Below, in pieces: positions 48,095 to 56,617 of a stretch of 64,000 bases of DNA (its first letter is position 1; every line of letters starts with the position of its first letter). The notes under the pieces were generated by a model. It was not told where the DNA came from. It saw only the letters and a list, made by a program, of their open reading frames with translations, and searched no databases. Made by a program: the position numbers and the translations under genes. The stretch comes from Methanobrevibacter sp. (GTDB lineage: Archaea; Methanobacteriota; Methanobacteria; Methanobacteriales; Methanobacteriaceae): assembly GCA_017652345.1 (NCBI GenBank), contig JAGCBE010000103.1:1-64000 (forward strand). Reading direction: 5' to 3'.

Positions 48095-49243
48095 ATGTTA
48101 GATAGTAATAAAGTCAAAGAAATGCTAAAAGAAGAAGATATTATTAAGCTATGTTGTTATTTACAAGGTAGCGACGAATATTTAAGAGATGCCTATGGCA
48201 ACCCTATTTTTAGTACCGTATTAGACCACCCAGAGTCTTCATCAGGTTCTCTTAAAGAATATTATTATACACAAACAAAACTCTTTCGTTGTTACACCAG
48301 AGGAGAAACCTATGATGTGTTTGAAATGGTGCGAAGAGCAAAAGGGTTAGACACTTTTAAAGAAGCATATGATTTTGTTGTAGATTTCTTTAAATTAAGT
48401 GATTTCTTTATAGATGATAACACAGAAGAAGAATTAACTGACGACTGGGATATATTCCAAAAAATCAAAGATTATACTAGAGAAGTTTCTTTAGAACCTC
48501 CTGTAATAAAAAGTATTCCAGAAAATTTATTAGAATATTTCTATCCTTTAGCGGCTCCAAGAGAATGGATAAGAGAGGGAATAAGTCCCGAAATAATGAG
48601 ATATTTTAATATTCGTGTGGATTCAGCTTTACATAAAATAATAATTCCGCATAGAGATATAAATGGTAATTTAATAGGTATAAGAGGAAGAACTTATGAT
48701 CCTAAGGAATTGGATGAGGGAAAGAAATACATGCCTGTCTTTATCGAAGGAGATATGTATAACCATCCTTTAGGAAAAAATCTTTTTGGATTATATGAAA
48801 ACCAAGAGACTATTAGAAAAATCAAAAAGGTATGTGTATTTGAAGCCGAAAAATCCGTCCTTCAAATAGGTAGTATTTTTGGCATCCACAATAATTGGAG
48901 CGTAGCTGTGTGCGGTTCTAATATTTCTGAAGACCAAATAAAGCTTATTTTATCTTTAGATGTAGAAGAAGTAATTGTAGCATTTGATGCTGATTATGTG
49001 GGTACAAAAGGAGAAGAGGATGTTATTGCTTATGAACAAAAACTTCTAAAGACTGTTGCTCCATTAATTCCTTATGTAAATGTTTCTATTATAATGGATT
49101 ATCAACATTTACTTCCTGAAAGAAAAATGAGTCCTTCAGATTATGGTAGAGAAACTTTTGAAAAGCTTTATCATCAAAGAATTAGATTATATTCTCCTTC
49201 TGAAAAAGATTTTAAACAGAAGAAGATAAAAAACAGAGGTTAA
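48095..49243 (+). CDS. DNA primase with TOPRIM domain
   Basis: The 382-residue protein makes RNA primers for the phage replisome. After an N-terminal part (KLCCYLQGSDEYLRDAYG, a Zn-binding-like or degenerate region) comes a RNA-pol-like domain starting near residue 130, and a TOPRIM fold with VCVFEAEKS and VIVAFDADY holding the catalytic Glu and Asp residues. ATG 48095, 6 bases after GAGGTG, is preferred over the GTG inside that sequence. It follows the helicase gene, forming the helicase-primase pair. Confidence 0.82.
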   Translation: MLDSNKVKEMLKEEDIIKLCCYLQGSDEYLRDAYGNPIFSTVLDHPESSSGSLKEYYYTQTKLFRCYTRGETYDVFEMVRRAKGLDTFKEAYDFVVDFFKLSDFFIDDNTEEELTDDWDIFQKIKDYTREVSLEPPVIKSIPENLLEYFYPLAAPREWIREGISPEIMRYFNIRVDSALHKIIIPHRDINGNLIGIRGRTYDPKELDEGKKYMPVFIEGDMYNHPLGKNLFGLYENQETIRKIKKVCVFEAEKSVLQIGSIFGIHNNWSVAVCGSNISEDQIKLILSLDVEEVIVAFDADYVGTKGEEDVIAYEQKLLKTVAPLIPYVNVSIIMDYQHLLPERKMSPSDYGRETFEKLYHQRIRLYSPSEKDFKQKKIKNRG

Positions 49244-49247
49244 AAGA

Positions 49248-50273
49248 ATGAGTGAAAATATTATAAAGAAAGATAAACCTAAAGCTAAGAAAATCTCACA
49301 TTCAAAGCTCAACGTTTATGATTCATGTGCTTGGAAGTATTATCTGACCTATGAAGAAAATCACTTTATTTTTACAGATAATATTAGTTCAGAGCTAGGT
49401 ACAGTTTTGCATGCGGTGGAAGAAAAAATATTTAATTTAATAAAAGAAAACAATCCCATTCCTTATCAAGAACTAGTAGACTTCTTTCAAAGTGCAAATA
49501 TTCCTAAGCGAAATAAATTTGACGTGAATGGGGGTGTGTTTGGTTTAAATATCTTAAAAGAAAAATATAAAGAAGAGTTTTATAAAACAGACGAACTAGG
49601 AAGGTCTTATTATTCTAAAACTTCAGACTATATGGAATATGGTATTCATAGACTAGAAGATTATTTTAAAGACAATCCCAATATCAAACCTTTTGAAGCA
49701 GAAAAATATTTCTCTTTCACTTATAGAGATTATATTTTAAGTGGTTTTATAGACCGTATCTTTTATGACACTGAGAAAGATATTTATATTATAGAAGATA
49801 TTAAAACAAAAGGTAAACCTTTTAAGGATGAAGAATTAACTACACCTATGCAATTCGTAATTTATAGCATGGGATTACATGAGTGTTTAGATATTCCTTA
49901 TGAGAAAATAATTTGTCGTTATAACTTACCATTTTTAAATATAACACAAGATGCTGGAACAAAAGGGTTTATAAAAAGAGGAATAGAAAAATTAGACAAG
50001 ATTATTGACAAAATAGAAAGCAAAGAATGGAAACCTAATCCTAGTCCTTTATGTTATTGGTGTCAATATTCTCAAACAAACCCTGATCAGCCTGAAGAAG
50101 GAAAGAATTTATGTCCTTATTATAGTTTATGGACTCCTGATAAGAAAAATAAAGGTGTTGAAAATAAGTGGGAAGGCATGGACCAGCATGCTAAAATATT
50201 ACAAAAGTTTTTACAAAAGAACGGAAAAATACAAGTTAAGAAAATCGTAGATGATTTTGATTTCGATTTTTAA
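49248..50273 (+). CDS. Cas4-like 4Fe-4S PD-(D/E)XK nuclease
   Basis: The 341-residue protein has HSKLNVYDSCAWKYYL near its start, GTVLHAVEEKIF, FIDRIFYDT, YIIEDIKTKG (D..K) and QFVIYSMGL (QxxxY-type), the RecB/Cas4 nuclease motifs in order. C27 and three cysteines in LCYWCQYSQ and LCPYY would hold a 4Fe-4S cluster, as in Cas4 and AddB. There is no CRISPR array here, so it is a replication/recombination exonuclease of the phage. It ends in VDDFDFDF, sharing its tail with the helicase. Confidence 0.85.
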   Translation: MSENIIKKDKPKAKKISHSKLNVYDSCAWKYYLTYEENHFIFTDNISSELGTVLHAVEEKIFNLIKENNPIPYQELVDFFQSANIPKRNKFDVNGGVFGLNILKEKYKEEFYKTDELGRSYYSKTSDYMEYGIHRLEDYFKDNPNIKPFEAEKYFSFTYRDYILSGFIDRIFYDTEKDIYIIEDIKTKGKPFKDEELTTPMQFVIYSMGLHECLDIPYEKIICRYNLPFLNITQDAGTKGFIKRGIEKLDKIIDKIESKEWKPNPSPLCYWCQYSQTNPDQPEEGKNLCPYYSLWTPDKKNKGVENKWEGMDQHAKILQKFLQKNGKIQVKKIVDDFDFDF

Positions 50274-50285
50274 CGGAGGTGGCTT

Positions 50286-50756
50286 ATGTATAAATATGTA
50301 GACAGAGACATAGCCAAGTTTAAAATTAACTTGGCAGAGCTCGAGGATTGGAGAGACAACGAAAAAGATGGATTGCCTATACGTGGTTTTGTTTCATTTT
50401 ACAAAGCCACTGGTATTACAGACGCTGTTGTTTCAGCGATAGCAAATGAAGGAGTAGATATTGTTCCTTATGATAATATTGTGTGCAATTTCTTCACCTT
50501 ACAAGCTATTAAAAATTTTATTAAAAATCAGTGGAAAATTTATTCTATTGACATCGATCAAGACAATCATGTATTTTGGAAGGATGATCAGTTTAAAAAA
50601 GAAAAACATTATGCTAAAAATATAAGTCAAAAAGTTAATGCTAGTTTAATTACTGATTTTGCAAACTATTGTCCTGGTACAGATGAAGATTTAGAAGATT
50701 ATGAAATTGTGATTAGACTTTTTGACAGAGTTGAGACGGAGGATGAAGAATCATGA
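50286..50756 (+). CDS. Unknown replication-block protein
   Basis: The 156-residue protein has GGAGGTGG upstream. It is acidic with an internal IYSIDIDQDNHVFWKDDQFK segment and an Asp/Glu-rich C-terminus. Its stop overlaps the next start. No domain is recognised. Its position suggests a replication accessory. Confidence 0.55.
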   Translation: MYKYVDRDIAKFKINLAELEDWRDNEKDGLPIRGFVSFYKATGITDAVVSAIANEGVDIVPYDNIVCNFFTLQAIKNFIKNQWKIYSIDIDQDNHVFWKDDQFKKEKHYAKNISQKVNASLITDFANYCPGTDEDLEDYEIVIRLFDRVETEDEES

Positions 50757-51337
50757 AAATAAAAGAAATGATAGAAAAGCGTCGAAAAATTTCAGAGAAT
50801 AAAAAATTAATAAAAAAATTCCCGTTCTTACTTCCTCGAAATAGATGGACAGGCAAAGTTTCAGAGGATTATGATTATAGTTATACAGAACTAGATGAAA
50901 TGCCAAACGGTTGGAGACTTGCTTTTGGTGAACAAATGTGCCAAGAATTAAAAGAAGAATTGATTAAATATGATTATTTAGATAAATACAGAATTATGCA
51001 AATTAAAGAAAAATATGGAACTTTAAGATGGTATGATGGTGGTTACCCAGCTGATAGTAAGATACAAGACATTATTAATAAATATGAAGATTTATCAATG
51101 TGTTACTGCTATCGTTGTGGAAAACCAACAAAATACAGAACTAGCGGTTGGATAGAATATTTCTGTGAAGATTGTAAAAATGAGTTTATTGAAAAAAAAT
51201 ATTATCATGAAGACAGCTTCGTAAAATTATCAAAAGAAGATTTACCACAACGTATTAAGCATGATTCTGAGGGTGAACATGAACTTCCAACAGATCCTGA
51301 AGTGTTGAAATTAGTAAAAGAAAATTGGGAGGAATAA
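50753..51337 (+). CDS. Unknown protein with zinc ribbon
   Basis: The 194-residue protein has a basic N-terminal helix, a central FGEQMCQELKEELIKYDYLD helix region and a Cys4 cluster (CYRCGKP ... YFCEDCKNEF) at about residues 122-142 that probably binds zinc. It overlaps both neighbours. Similar small proteins of unknown function occur in many Gram-positive phages; the role remains unknown. Confidence 0.6.
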   Translation: MKIKEMIEKRRKISENKKLIKKFPFLLPRNRWTGKVSEDYDYSYTELDEMPNGWRLAFGEQMCQELKEELIKYDYLDKYRIMQIKEKYGTLRWYDGGYPADSKIQDIINKYEDLSMCYCYRCGKPTKYRTSGWIEYFCEDCKNEFIEKKYYHEDSFVKLSKEDLPQRIKHDSEGEHELPTDPEVLKLVKENWEE

Positions 51338-51339
51338 TT

Positions 51340-52206
51340 ATGAAATATTTTGTTTGTAGTGATATTCATAGTTTCTACACTCCGTTAAAAACAGAGTTGT
51401 TAAAAACTGGTTTCGATCAAAATAACCCAGAACATATTTTAATAGTTTGTGGAGATGTTTTTGATAGAGGATTAGAAACTGTAGAAGTTTATAATTTTTT
51501 AAAATCAATTCCAAAAGATCGTTGTATCTTAATAAAAGGTAATCATGAGGCTTTGTTCTTACAATTATTAGAAAAAGATTATCCAGAAAGTCATGATTTT
51601 AGTAATGGCACAGTTTTAACTTTCTGTCAAATCGCTGGATATAACGCAGACACTGCTTATGAATTAAGAATTGGATACCATATCTCTTATGGTACTTATT
51701 TTGATAATGAATTTATCGATGAACAGTGTCAGCTAGTTTGGAATACAATCAAAGCGAAAGTAAAAAAATCTGAAATTACTAAATGGTTAAAATCTAAACA
51801 GTGGATAAATTATTATGAACTAGATAATTATATATTTGTTCATTCATTTATTCCTCTTACCTACACTCCAGAAAAATCTACGGAAGCTTTCTATAAAGAG
51901 TACGCTATTTATCATGGTGTTACTGATGCTTTCGAGTTTAATCCAGACTGGAGAAACGCTGCAGATCTCGACTGGGAAGATGCTTCTTGGGGTTGTCCAT
52001 ATGTCTTCTTTGACGCTGGATTCTTCAATGAAGAAGTAAAAAACAATAAAATTCTGGTTTGTGGTCATTTTAGATGTTCTGCATTTAATGAACATTATTT
52101 AAATTTAACCAATTGTCATGATACATATAAAGGTGATAATCTTATTGCTCTTGATGCAACCACAGCATTAACCAATAAAGTAAATGTTTTAGTTATAGAT
52201 AAATAA
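51340..52206 (+). CDS. Calcineurin-like metallophosphoesterase
   Basis: The 288-residue protein carries the di-metal site motifs: CSDIHS (D8, H10), CGDVFDRG, KGNHEA and a late VCGHFRCS. It resembles bacterial serine/threonine phosphatase or nucleotide phosphoesterase families that phages often carry (lambda phosphatase-like). ATG 51340 is 7 bases after GGGAGG. A strong terminator follows. Substrate unknown. Confidence 0.85.
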   Translation: MKYFVCSDIHSFYTPLKTELLKTGFDQNNPEHILIVCGDVFDRGLETVEVYNFLKSIPKDRCILIKGNHEALFLQLLEKDYPESHDFSNGTVLTFCQIAGYNADTAYELRIGYHISYGTYFDNEFIDEQCQLVWNTIKAKVKKSEITKWLKSKQWINYYELDNYIFVHSFIPLTYTPEKSTEAFYKEYAIYHGVTDAFEFNPDWRNAADLDWEDASWGCPYVFFDAGFFNEEVKNNKILVCGHFRCSAFNEHYLNLTNCHDTYKGDNLIALDATTALTNKVNVLVIDK

Positions 52207-52247
52207 TTGGGCAAATTACTTTTTTTCCTAAAAACATTTTAAAACCT

Positions 52248-52280
52248 GTTACACCTCGAGTCGGGGTGTAACTTTTTTTA
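52248..52280 (+). terminator. Terminator after the replication operon
   Basis: GTTACACC and GGTGTAAC form an 8-pair stem with a 9-base loop, followed by seven T. Confidence 0.9.
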
Positions 52281-52288
52281 TTTAACTA

Positions 52289-52316
52289 TTGACATTGCTT
52301 TTTTTCATGCTATAAT
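52289..52316 (+). promoter_or_regulatory. Strong extended -10 promoter for the small-gene cluster
   Basis: TTGACA at 52289-52294, 16-base spacer, TATAAT at 52311-52316 with TG upstream. The flanks TAACTATTGACATT and TAATAGTG match the promoter of the second RNA. Confidence 0.85.
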
Positions 52317-52367
52317 AATAGTGGAAATAAAAAGTAGATTTTATTGAAGGGATAAGAGTGAATAGAT

Positions 52368-52751
52368 ATGGAAATATTAAGACATGAATTCTCAATACAT
52401 ACATTTTATAAATATACTAAAAGTGGTGGTAGTGATTTGGAAGATTACATTAGAGTATATGTAAAACCAGGCCTAATACAGAGCGCGGGCTTAGAAAAAA
52501 TGAAAGAGAATATAAATTATATTATAGAATTTAAAAGAGAGTATTGGGATGAAAGAGAAAAATGTGATAAAATGTCTATTTATAAAGTTATAGATAGTAG
52601 AGTTTCATTTGATGGTACACTTTATACTAAACAAGCATTTGCTAAAATGGTTGATGAAATGAGACCTTTTAATATGGTATTGTTATTAAAGACACCAGAG
52701 GAATTAAATGAAGAAACTGTTCGAAAAAACTTGGTGGTTACGAAAGGATAA
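52368..52751 (+). CDS. Unknown small protein
   Basis: The 127-residue product is the first gene after the promoter. It shows mixed helix and strand with CDKMSIYKVIDSRVSFDGTL and no familiar motif. It ends in GGATAAGAGTGAG, a junction sequence reused in this cluster. Confidence 0.5.
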   Translation: MEILRHEFSIHTFYKYTKSGGSDLEDYIRVYVKPGLIQSAGLEKMKENINYIIEFKREYWDEREKCDKMSIYKVIDSRVSFDGTLYTKQAFAKMVDEMRPFNMVLLLKTPEELNEETVRKNLVVTKG

Positions 52752-52797
52752 GAGTGAGTAAATAAAACTTTACTTTTATTTAGAAAGGAAAATAGAT

Positions 52798-53124
52798 ATG
52801 GATTTAGAAGAATTAAGAGAAATTGCAATTATAGAAAACTATAATGAATTTTTAGACAGATTAATTTTCAGTAATTTTCACTTTAAAATGGATTTTGAAG
52901 AACATAAAATGTATGTGCTTTCATATAAGTGGAGAGAAAAGACTGATAATGACTTAGGTTTTCATTATTGTGGTTATGGAACGATTTACTATTATGTTGT
53001 TGAAACTGTTGATGATCTACAAAAAATTATATCCGATGCTGTGAATCGTATGAAAGATTATATTAAAAAAGGGGTAGTGAATAAACTACAAAACATCGTA
53101 AAAGAGTATTCAGAGGAAGAATAG
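52798..53124 (+). CDS. Unknown small protein
   Basis: The 108-residue product has AGAAAGGAAAATAGATATGG at its start, a pattern shared by neighbours. It contains HKMYVLSYKWREKTDNDLG and an aromatic GFHYCGYGTIYYYVVETVDD strand pair. No family is recognised. Confidence 0.5.
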   Translation: MDLEELREIAIIENYNEFLDRLIFSNFHFKMDFEEHKMYVLSYKWREKTDNDLGFHYCGYGTIYYYVVETVDDLQKIISDAVNRMKDYIKKGVVNKLQNIVKEYSEEE

Positions 53125-53126
53125 AT

Positions 53127-53540
53127 ATGGAAAATAAATTAATAATGTCTCAAAAAGAAGAATGTAATAATTATAATTTAATAATTGAAAATATTAATAA
53201 ACTAGTAGATATGTGTGGTAATACAAAAGAAGCAATTGAATTAAGAGATAATTTATTTAATCTATTTACTACAAAATATTCTGAACCTTTATATAATGTT
53301 TTAGGATTGCAAGAGAAAGTAGGTTGTCCGCTAGAGGTTATATTTAAAGCATTAAAAGATGGTTTTTATGATGAATACGGAGCCTTATATAAAGCTGACG
53401 AGTTTTATTTAGACTATAATTGGTTGTTATCTAATCCCAGTGATAAATATTTGACTTTTAATGTAGAGGATACTTATTTTGAATTTAAATTAATTGACTA
53501 CAAAAACACATGGTGGTTGAGAGAGGATAAGAGTGAGTAG
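53127..53540 (+). CDS. Unknown small protein
   Basis: The 137-residue product starts 2 bases after the preceding stop. The first half is helical, the second contains FYLDYNWLLSNPSDKYLTF and ends WWLREDKSE. It ends at the reused GGATAAGAGTGAG junction and overlaps the next gene's start. Function is unknown. Confidence 0.5.
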   Translation: MENKLIMSQKEECNNYNLIIENINKLVDMCGNTKEAIELRDNLFNLFTTKYSEPLYNVLGLQEKVGCPLEVIFKALKDGFYDEYGALYKADEFYLDYNWLLSNPSDKYLTFNVEDTYFEFKLIDYKNTWWLREDKSE

Positions 53541-53757
53541 TATGAATAAAGAATTAAATTATTTTAATGTAGCAGGTGACTTACAAACCAAAGCTTTGCA
53601 ATTTAATGCTCTAGGTTTGAACACTGATATTCATTATAATAAAGAAAAGCGAGCATTGAAGTATATAGATGATTTAATTTGTGACTTAAAAGAGTATAAA
53701 AAATTAATTAAAAGAGAACTTGTTGAAAAAGAAAAGATGGAAACTAAGAGTGAATAA
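53533..53757 (+). CDS. Small helical protein
   Basis: The 74-residue frame can begin at GTG 53533, 6 bases after GAGAGG, or at ATG 53542. It is mostly helical with a KEYKKLIKRELVEKEKME tail suggesting a coiled coil. It overlaps the end of the previous gene by 8 bases. Function unknown. Confidence 0.5.
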   Translation: MSSMNKELNYFNVAGDLQTKALQFNALGLNTDIHYNKEKRALKYIDDLICDLKEYKKLIKRELVEKEKMETKSE

Positions 53758-53758
53758 T

Positions 53759-53941
53759 ATGAAAAAGAGACTTGGAGATTTAACAAAAGAAGAAAAAATG
53801 CAGATATGCAATGAAAATTATCCATACAGATGTGCTACAGTTAGTTGTCCTTTAAAATTTTTTCTTAATGGTATATGCATAAGAGATGTTGACTTCGATC
53901 AAGAAGTTGAGGTGAAAGATCATGAAAAAACAAATTGGTGA
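53759..53941 (+). CDS. Cys-rich small protein, paralogue 1
   Basis: The 60-residue protein starts KKRLGDLTKEEKMQIC and contains four Cys (C-x8-C-x4-C...C) ending in DQEVEVKDHE. The same plan is seen in two further genes nearby (53922 and 55273). It probably binds zinc. It overlaps the next paralogue by 20 bases. Confidence 0.6.
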   Translation: MKKRLGDLTKEEKMQICNENYPYRCATVSCPLKFFLNGICIRDVDFDQEVEVKDHEKTNW

Positions 53942-54116
53942 TTTAACCTTAAGAGAAATTAAACAACATTGTAAATTTAATACTTATGGTTTAGTTGCAG
54001 GTTTGTGTGATTATTGTGAGTTTAATAATATTTGTCATACTAAAATAGCAATGTTGTTAAGTGAAGGTATTTTAGAAGAAGAAATTGAGGTAAAAGAAGA
54101 TGAACAAGGGAACTGA
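53922..54116 (+). CDS. Cys-rich small protein, paralogue 2
   Basis: The 64-residue protein starts KKQIGDLTLREIKQHC and has CDYCEFNNICHT, four cysteines in all, and ends EEEIEVKEDEQGN. It is related to the genes at 53759 and 55273. It overlaps the following helical-protein gene by 17 bases. Confidence 0.62.
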   Translation: MKKQIGDLTLREIKQHCKFNTYGLVAGLCDYCEFNNICHTKIAMLLSEGILEEEIEVKEDEQGN

Positions 54117-54546
54117 GTTAAAAGGAATATTAGGACACGTTAATAAGACTATGGAAAGAGAATTAGAAGGATTAGAAAGATTAGCGATGCCAGATGAATT
54201 ACACACTGAAGAATGTAAAAAAGCAGGTGTTGAGTTAACTGAAGATTATGATTTAATTAAAGAAGCATTGCTTGAATTAAAATCAATTAAAGAATCAGAC
54301 CCTAGTGAAGCATTAGATAGAGTGCTTGCCGTAGGCGATGAGAGCAAGTATTGGAATCCTGATGATTATATAGTAGATGTAGATGCACTTAAACAAGCCT
54401 TACAAAGACTTAATAGGTATGAACAAATATTAAGTAGTGGTAGGTTAACTGATAGAAACTACAAGAATACTACATTAGATATAGATAGCTGCAAACCTTA
54501 TTTAAGACTAGGACAGTTAGAAGATATTTATGAGGAAGGTAAGTAA
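54100..54546 (+). CDS. Helical protein with ALQRL motif
   Basis: The 148-residue protein is mostly alpha-helical. ALKQALQRLNRYEQI resembles parts of the genes at 54548 and 55442 (EALQRLEAIDN, KSLKRLEAIDN). The three seem to be copies of the same coiled building block placed downstream of Cys-rich paralogues. Function unknown. Confidence 0.55.
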   Translation: MNKGTELKGILGHVNKTMERELEGLERLAMPDELHTEECKKAGVELTEDYDLIKEALLELKSIKESDPSEALDRVLAVGDESKYWNPDDYIVDVDALKQALQRLNRYEQILSSGRLTDRNYKNTTLDIDSCKPYLRLGQLEDIYEEGK

Positions 54547-54547
54547 A

Positions 54548-55273
54548 ATGAGCAAAGAATATATACAAGCACTAGGTGACTTGTTTGGCTTAGTAGCATT
54601 TCAAGGAAGTTTTGAGAGAGCTCAAAAATATTTTAATATTATTGAAGAAGCACTACAAAGACTAGAAGCCATTGACAACATTAAATCTGATAGAGCGTTG
54701 GAATGTTTGGAAGTGTTGGGTGGTGTAGAAATATCACATACTGAAACAGAAAGAGATGAAGATTTTAATGGGGAATGGGTATATGAGACAATTACGGTAA
54801 ATGATGGTACCGTAGAAGAACTTTACTATGAATATTTTAACACTATTAAAAACTATATCTTAAAAACACAACAAAAAAAGAAAGTAAATACTGATATTAT
54901 AGAAAACTATATGGCTTTTAGAAATGATAATGCAAATTCTAATGAAGCGTTGAATAAACTATTAGATAGAGCAAATCACGATGAATACTTGGCGAGAATA
55001 GATAGAAAAGAGGCAATTAAGTTTTTAAATGAAAATCAAACGTTTGTTGCATCTATCAAGCAAGCATTATTAAAGGCACAAGAGCAAGAAGATAAAGTAA
55101 AGGCATTTGATTTAATCAATGAAAAAGATGTTGATGTCAAACTATTAAAATGGGCTTACCCAAGTGTTGAAGCATATAATGTAAAAGTTAGAACCGAAAA
55201 AGACTACTGGTGGAGAAAAGAATTAACCAAAGAAGAATTTGAATTTATTGGCAGAATGGTAGGTGCGGAATAA
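54548..55273 (+). CDS. Helical protein of the EALQRLEAID group
   Basis: The 241-residue protein has EALQRLEAIDNIKSDRALEC near residue 35 and a C-terminal domain (KAFDLINEKDVDVKLLKWA, then KELTKEEFEFIGRMVGAE) that resembles the end of the gene at 55442 (TEEEFNLLKRHF). I start at ATG 54548; ATG 54530 overlaps the preceding gene further. The TAATG stop overlaps the next Cys-rich gene. Confidence 0.55.
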   Translation: MSKEYIQALGDLFGLVAFQGSFERAQKYFNIIEEALQRLEAIDNIKSDRALECLEVLGGVEISHTETERDEDFNGEWVYETITVNDGTVEELYYEYFNTIKNYILKTQQKKKVNTDIIENYMAFRNDNANSNEALNKLLDRANHDEYLARIDRKEAIKFLNENQTFVASIKQALLKAQEQEDKVKAFDLINEKDVDVKLLKWAYPSVEAYNVKVRTEKDYWWRKELTKEEFEFIGRMVGAE

Positions 55274-55497
55274 TGAGAAAGAAAATCGGAGATTTAACTT
55301 TAAGGGAAACAAAAATTATATGTAAAAAATATAGAAGATGTGAAAATTGTCCATTATTTCCTAAAGATGAGTTTTTTTGTTTATTAAATTCTGTGTGGTT
55401 TGAAGAAAAATATTTAGATCAAGAAATAGAGGTAAAAGAGGATGAGCAAAGAATTAGAAGCGTTAAAAGAATTAAAGCATTGGAAAGAAACAAATAA
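55273..55497 (+). CDS. Cys-rich small protein, paralogue 3
   Basis: The 74-residue protein starts RKKIGDLTLRETKIIC with CENCPLFPKDEFFC, ending DQEIEVKEDEQ plus a basic extension absent from the other paralogues. That extension overlaps the next gene by 56 bases, so it may have arisen when the module was duplicated. Confidence 0.6.
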   Translation: MRKKIGDLTLRETKIICKKYRRCENCPLFPKDEFFCLLNSVWFEEKYLDQEIEVKEDEQRIRSVKRIKALERNK

Positions 55498-55942
55498 TGA
55501 AAATGGTGCTGTATGGCTACCTTTATTTGCAGTTGAAGATATTGAAAAAAGCCTTAAACGTCTAGAAGCAATAGATAATGCTAATCTTAGTGAGGCATTA
55601 GAAGATTTAAAAGAATTACACAAACTTGCTTACGATATTGATGTATGGAAAATAGAAGACATAGTTCAATCATTACATATCAAACAAGCTTTACAAAAAG
55701 CACAGGAGCAAGAAGAAGATATAATCCATTACAAAGGAACTGTTGAGAATCTAAGAAGAGATAATGCTCTTTTAAAAGATATAAAAAATAAGCAAGAAAA
55801 AGCGTTAAAGGTTATATTTGAAAAGATGGTAAACATTTTATTACTAGAGCTAGCTGAAAATGTAGATGAATACAATGAAAGAATAGTTCGTAACGGTCAA
55901 CTTACTGAGGAAGAATTTAATTTACTAAAGAGGCACTTTTAA
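55442..55942 (+). CDS. Coiled-coil protein of the LKRLEAID group
   Basis: The 166-residue protein is predicted helical throughout: KSLKRLEAIDNANLSEALE, IKQALQKAQEQEEDIIH and a leucine-rich end. It shares two blocks with the gene at 54548. It starts inside the preceding Cys-rich gene in another frame and ends one base before the next start. Function unknown. Confidence 0.55.
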   Translation: MSKELEALKELKHWKETNNENGAVWLPLFAVEDIEKSLKRLEAIDNANLSEALEDLKELHKLAYDIDVWKIEDIVQSLHIKQALQKAQEQEEDIIHYKGTVENLRRDNALLKDIKNKQEKALKVIFEKMVNILLLELAENVDEYNERIVRNGQLTEEEFNLLKRHF

Positions 55943-56275
55943 ATGACGTGTTTCGAACTAATTTTTAAACTAATATTATGTCACTTATTAGGTGATTATG
56001 TATTACAGACAGAATTCTTAGCAAAAACAAAGGGTGATAATTTTTATCACTTACTAGCACATTGTTTCTTGTATGCAGTACCATTTTATATATGCTTTGG
56101 TTTTGTGTGGCAACTTATACCTTTAATTTCTTTGCATATAATCATAGACTTGTTAAAGGCTAAAAAAATATATGTATTTATATACCCAAAAGGAAAGCAA
56201 AAACAAGTATATGTTATGCCTTATTGGTTAGATCAACTATTACATTATTTGACTTGTTTATTATATTTAATTTAG
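55943..56275 (+). CDS. DUF3307-like membrane protein
   Basis: The 110-residue protein has three or so hydrophobic segments and the pattern LILCHLLGDYVLQTEFLAKTK, then HLLAHCFLYAVPF, ISLHIIIDLLKA and LDQLLHYLTCL, which matches the small membrane family DUF3307. The conserved His and Asp residues lie at membrane edges. Its function is not known; it would sit in the host membrane. It begins directly at the end of the previous gene. Confidence 0.75.
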   Translation: MTCFELIFKLILCHLLGDYVLQTEFLAKTKGDNFYHLLAHCFLYAVPFYICFGFVWQLIPLISLHIIIDLLKAKKIYVFIYPKGKQKQVYVMPYWLDQLLHYLTCLLYLI

Positions 56276-56294
56276 TAAAAGGAGTATTTTAAAT

Positions 56295-56501
56295 ATGTGG
56301 TTAAATACAAAAGACGATCATAAGCTATCATTGAAACAATATTATATAATATTATGCCATGTAGATTATAATCATGATGAAGCAGATAAATATATAATGC
56401 AAAGCACATATAAAGAAATAAGTAATACAATTAAAAAAGCATTAGAAAATAGAAAGCCAAGTTATAATCCTGATTATGAAGACTGCGGCGATAGAGATTA
56501 A
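56295..56501 (+). CDS. Small unknown protein
   Basis: A 68-residue frame with AAAAGGAG upstream. It encodes WLNTKDDHKLSLKQYYIILC and a Tyr/Asp-rich end. No family seen. It is the last gene before a terminator. Confidence 0.45.
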   Translation: MWLNTKDDHKLSLKQYYIILCHVDYNHDEADKYIMQSTYKEISNTIKKALENRKPSYNPDYEDCGDRD

Positions 56502-56550
56502 GTCAAAAGAAAAAAAGCACAAATAAATAAAAACTTAATTTTATTCGGCA

Positions 56551-56580
56551 AAAAAGGTCTTGACTTTGAGACCTTTTTCC
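56551..56580 (+). terminator. Terminator overlapping the next promoter
   Basis: AAAAAGGTCT (56551-56560) and AGACCTTTTT (56569-56578) form a perfect 10-pair stem. The -35 box of the polymerase promoter lies in its loop. Confidence 0.8.
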
Positions 56581-56588
56581 TTTATAAT
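56560..56588 (+). promoter_or_regulatory. Promoter of the DNA polymerase operon
   Basis: TTGACT at 56560-56565, 17-base spacer and TATAAT at 56583-56588. The -35 is within the loop of the preceding terminator. Confidence 0.75.
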
Positions 56589-56617
56589 GTAGTTGAAATA
56601 GAAAGGTGGTATTTTGT

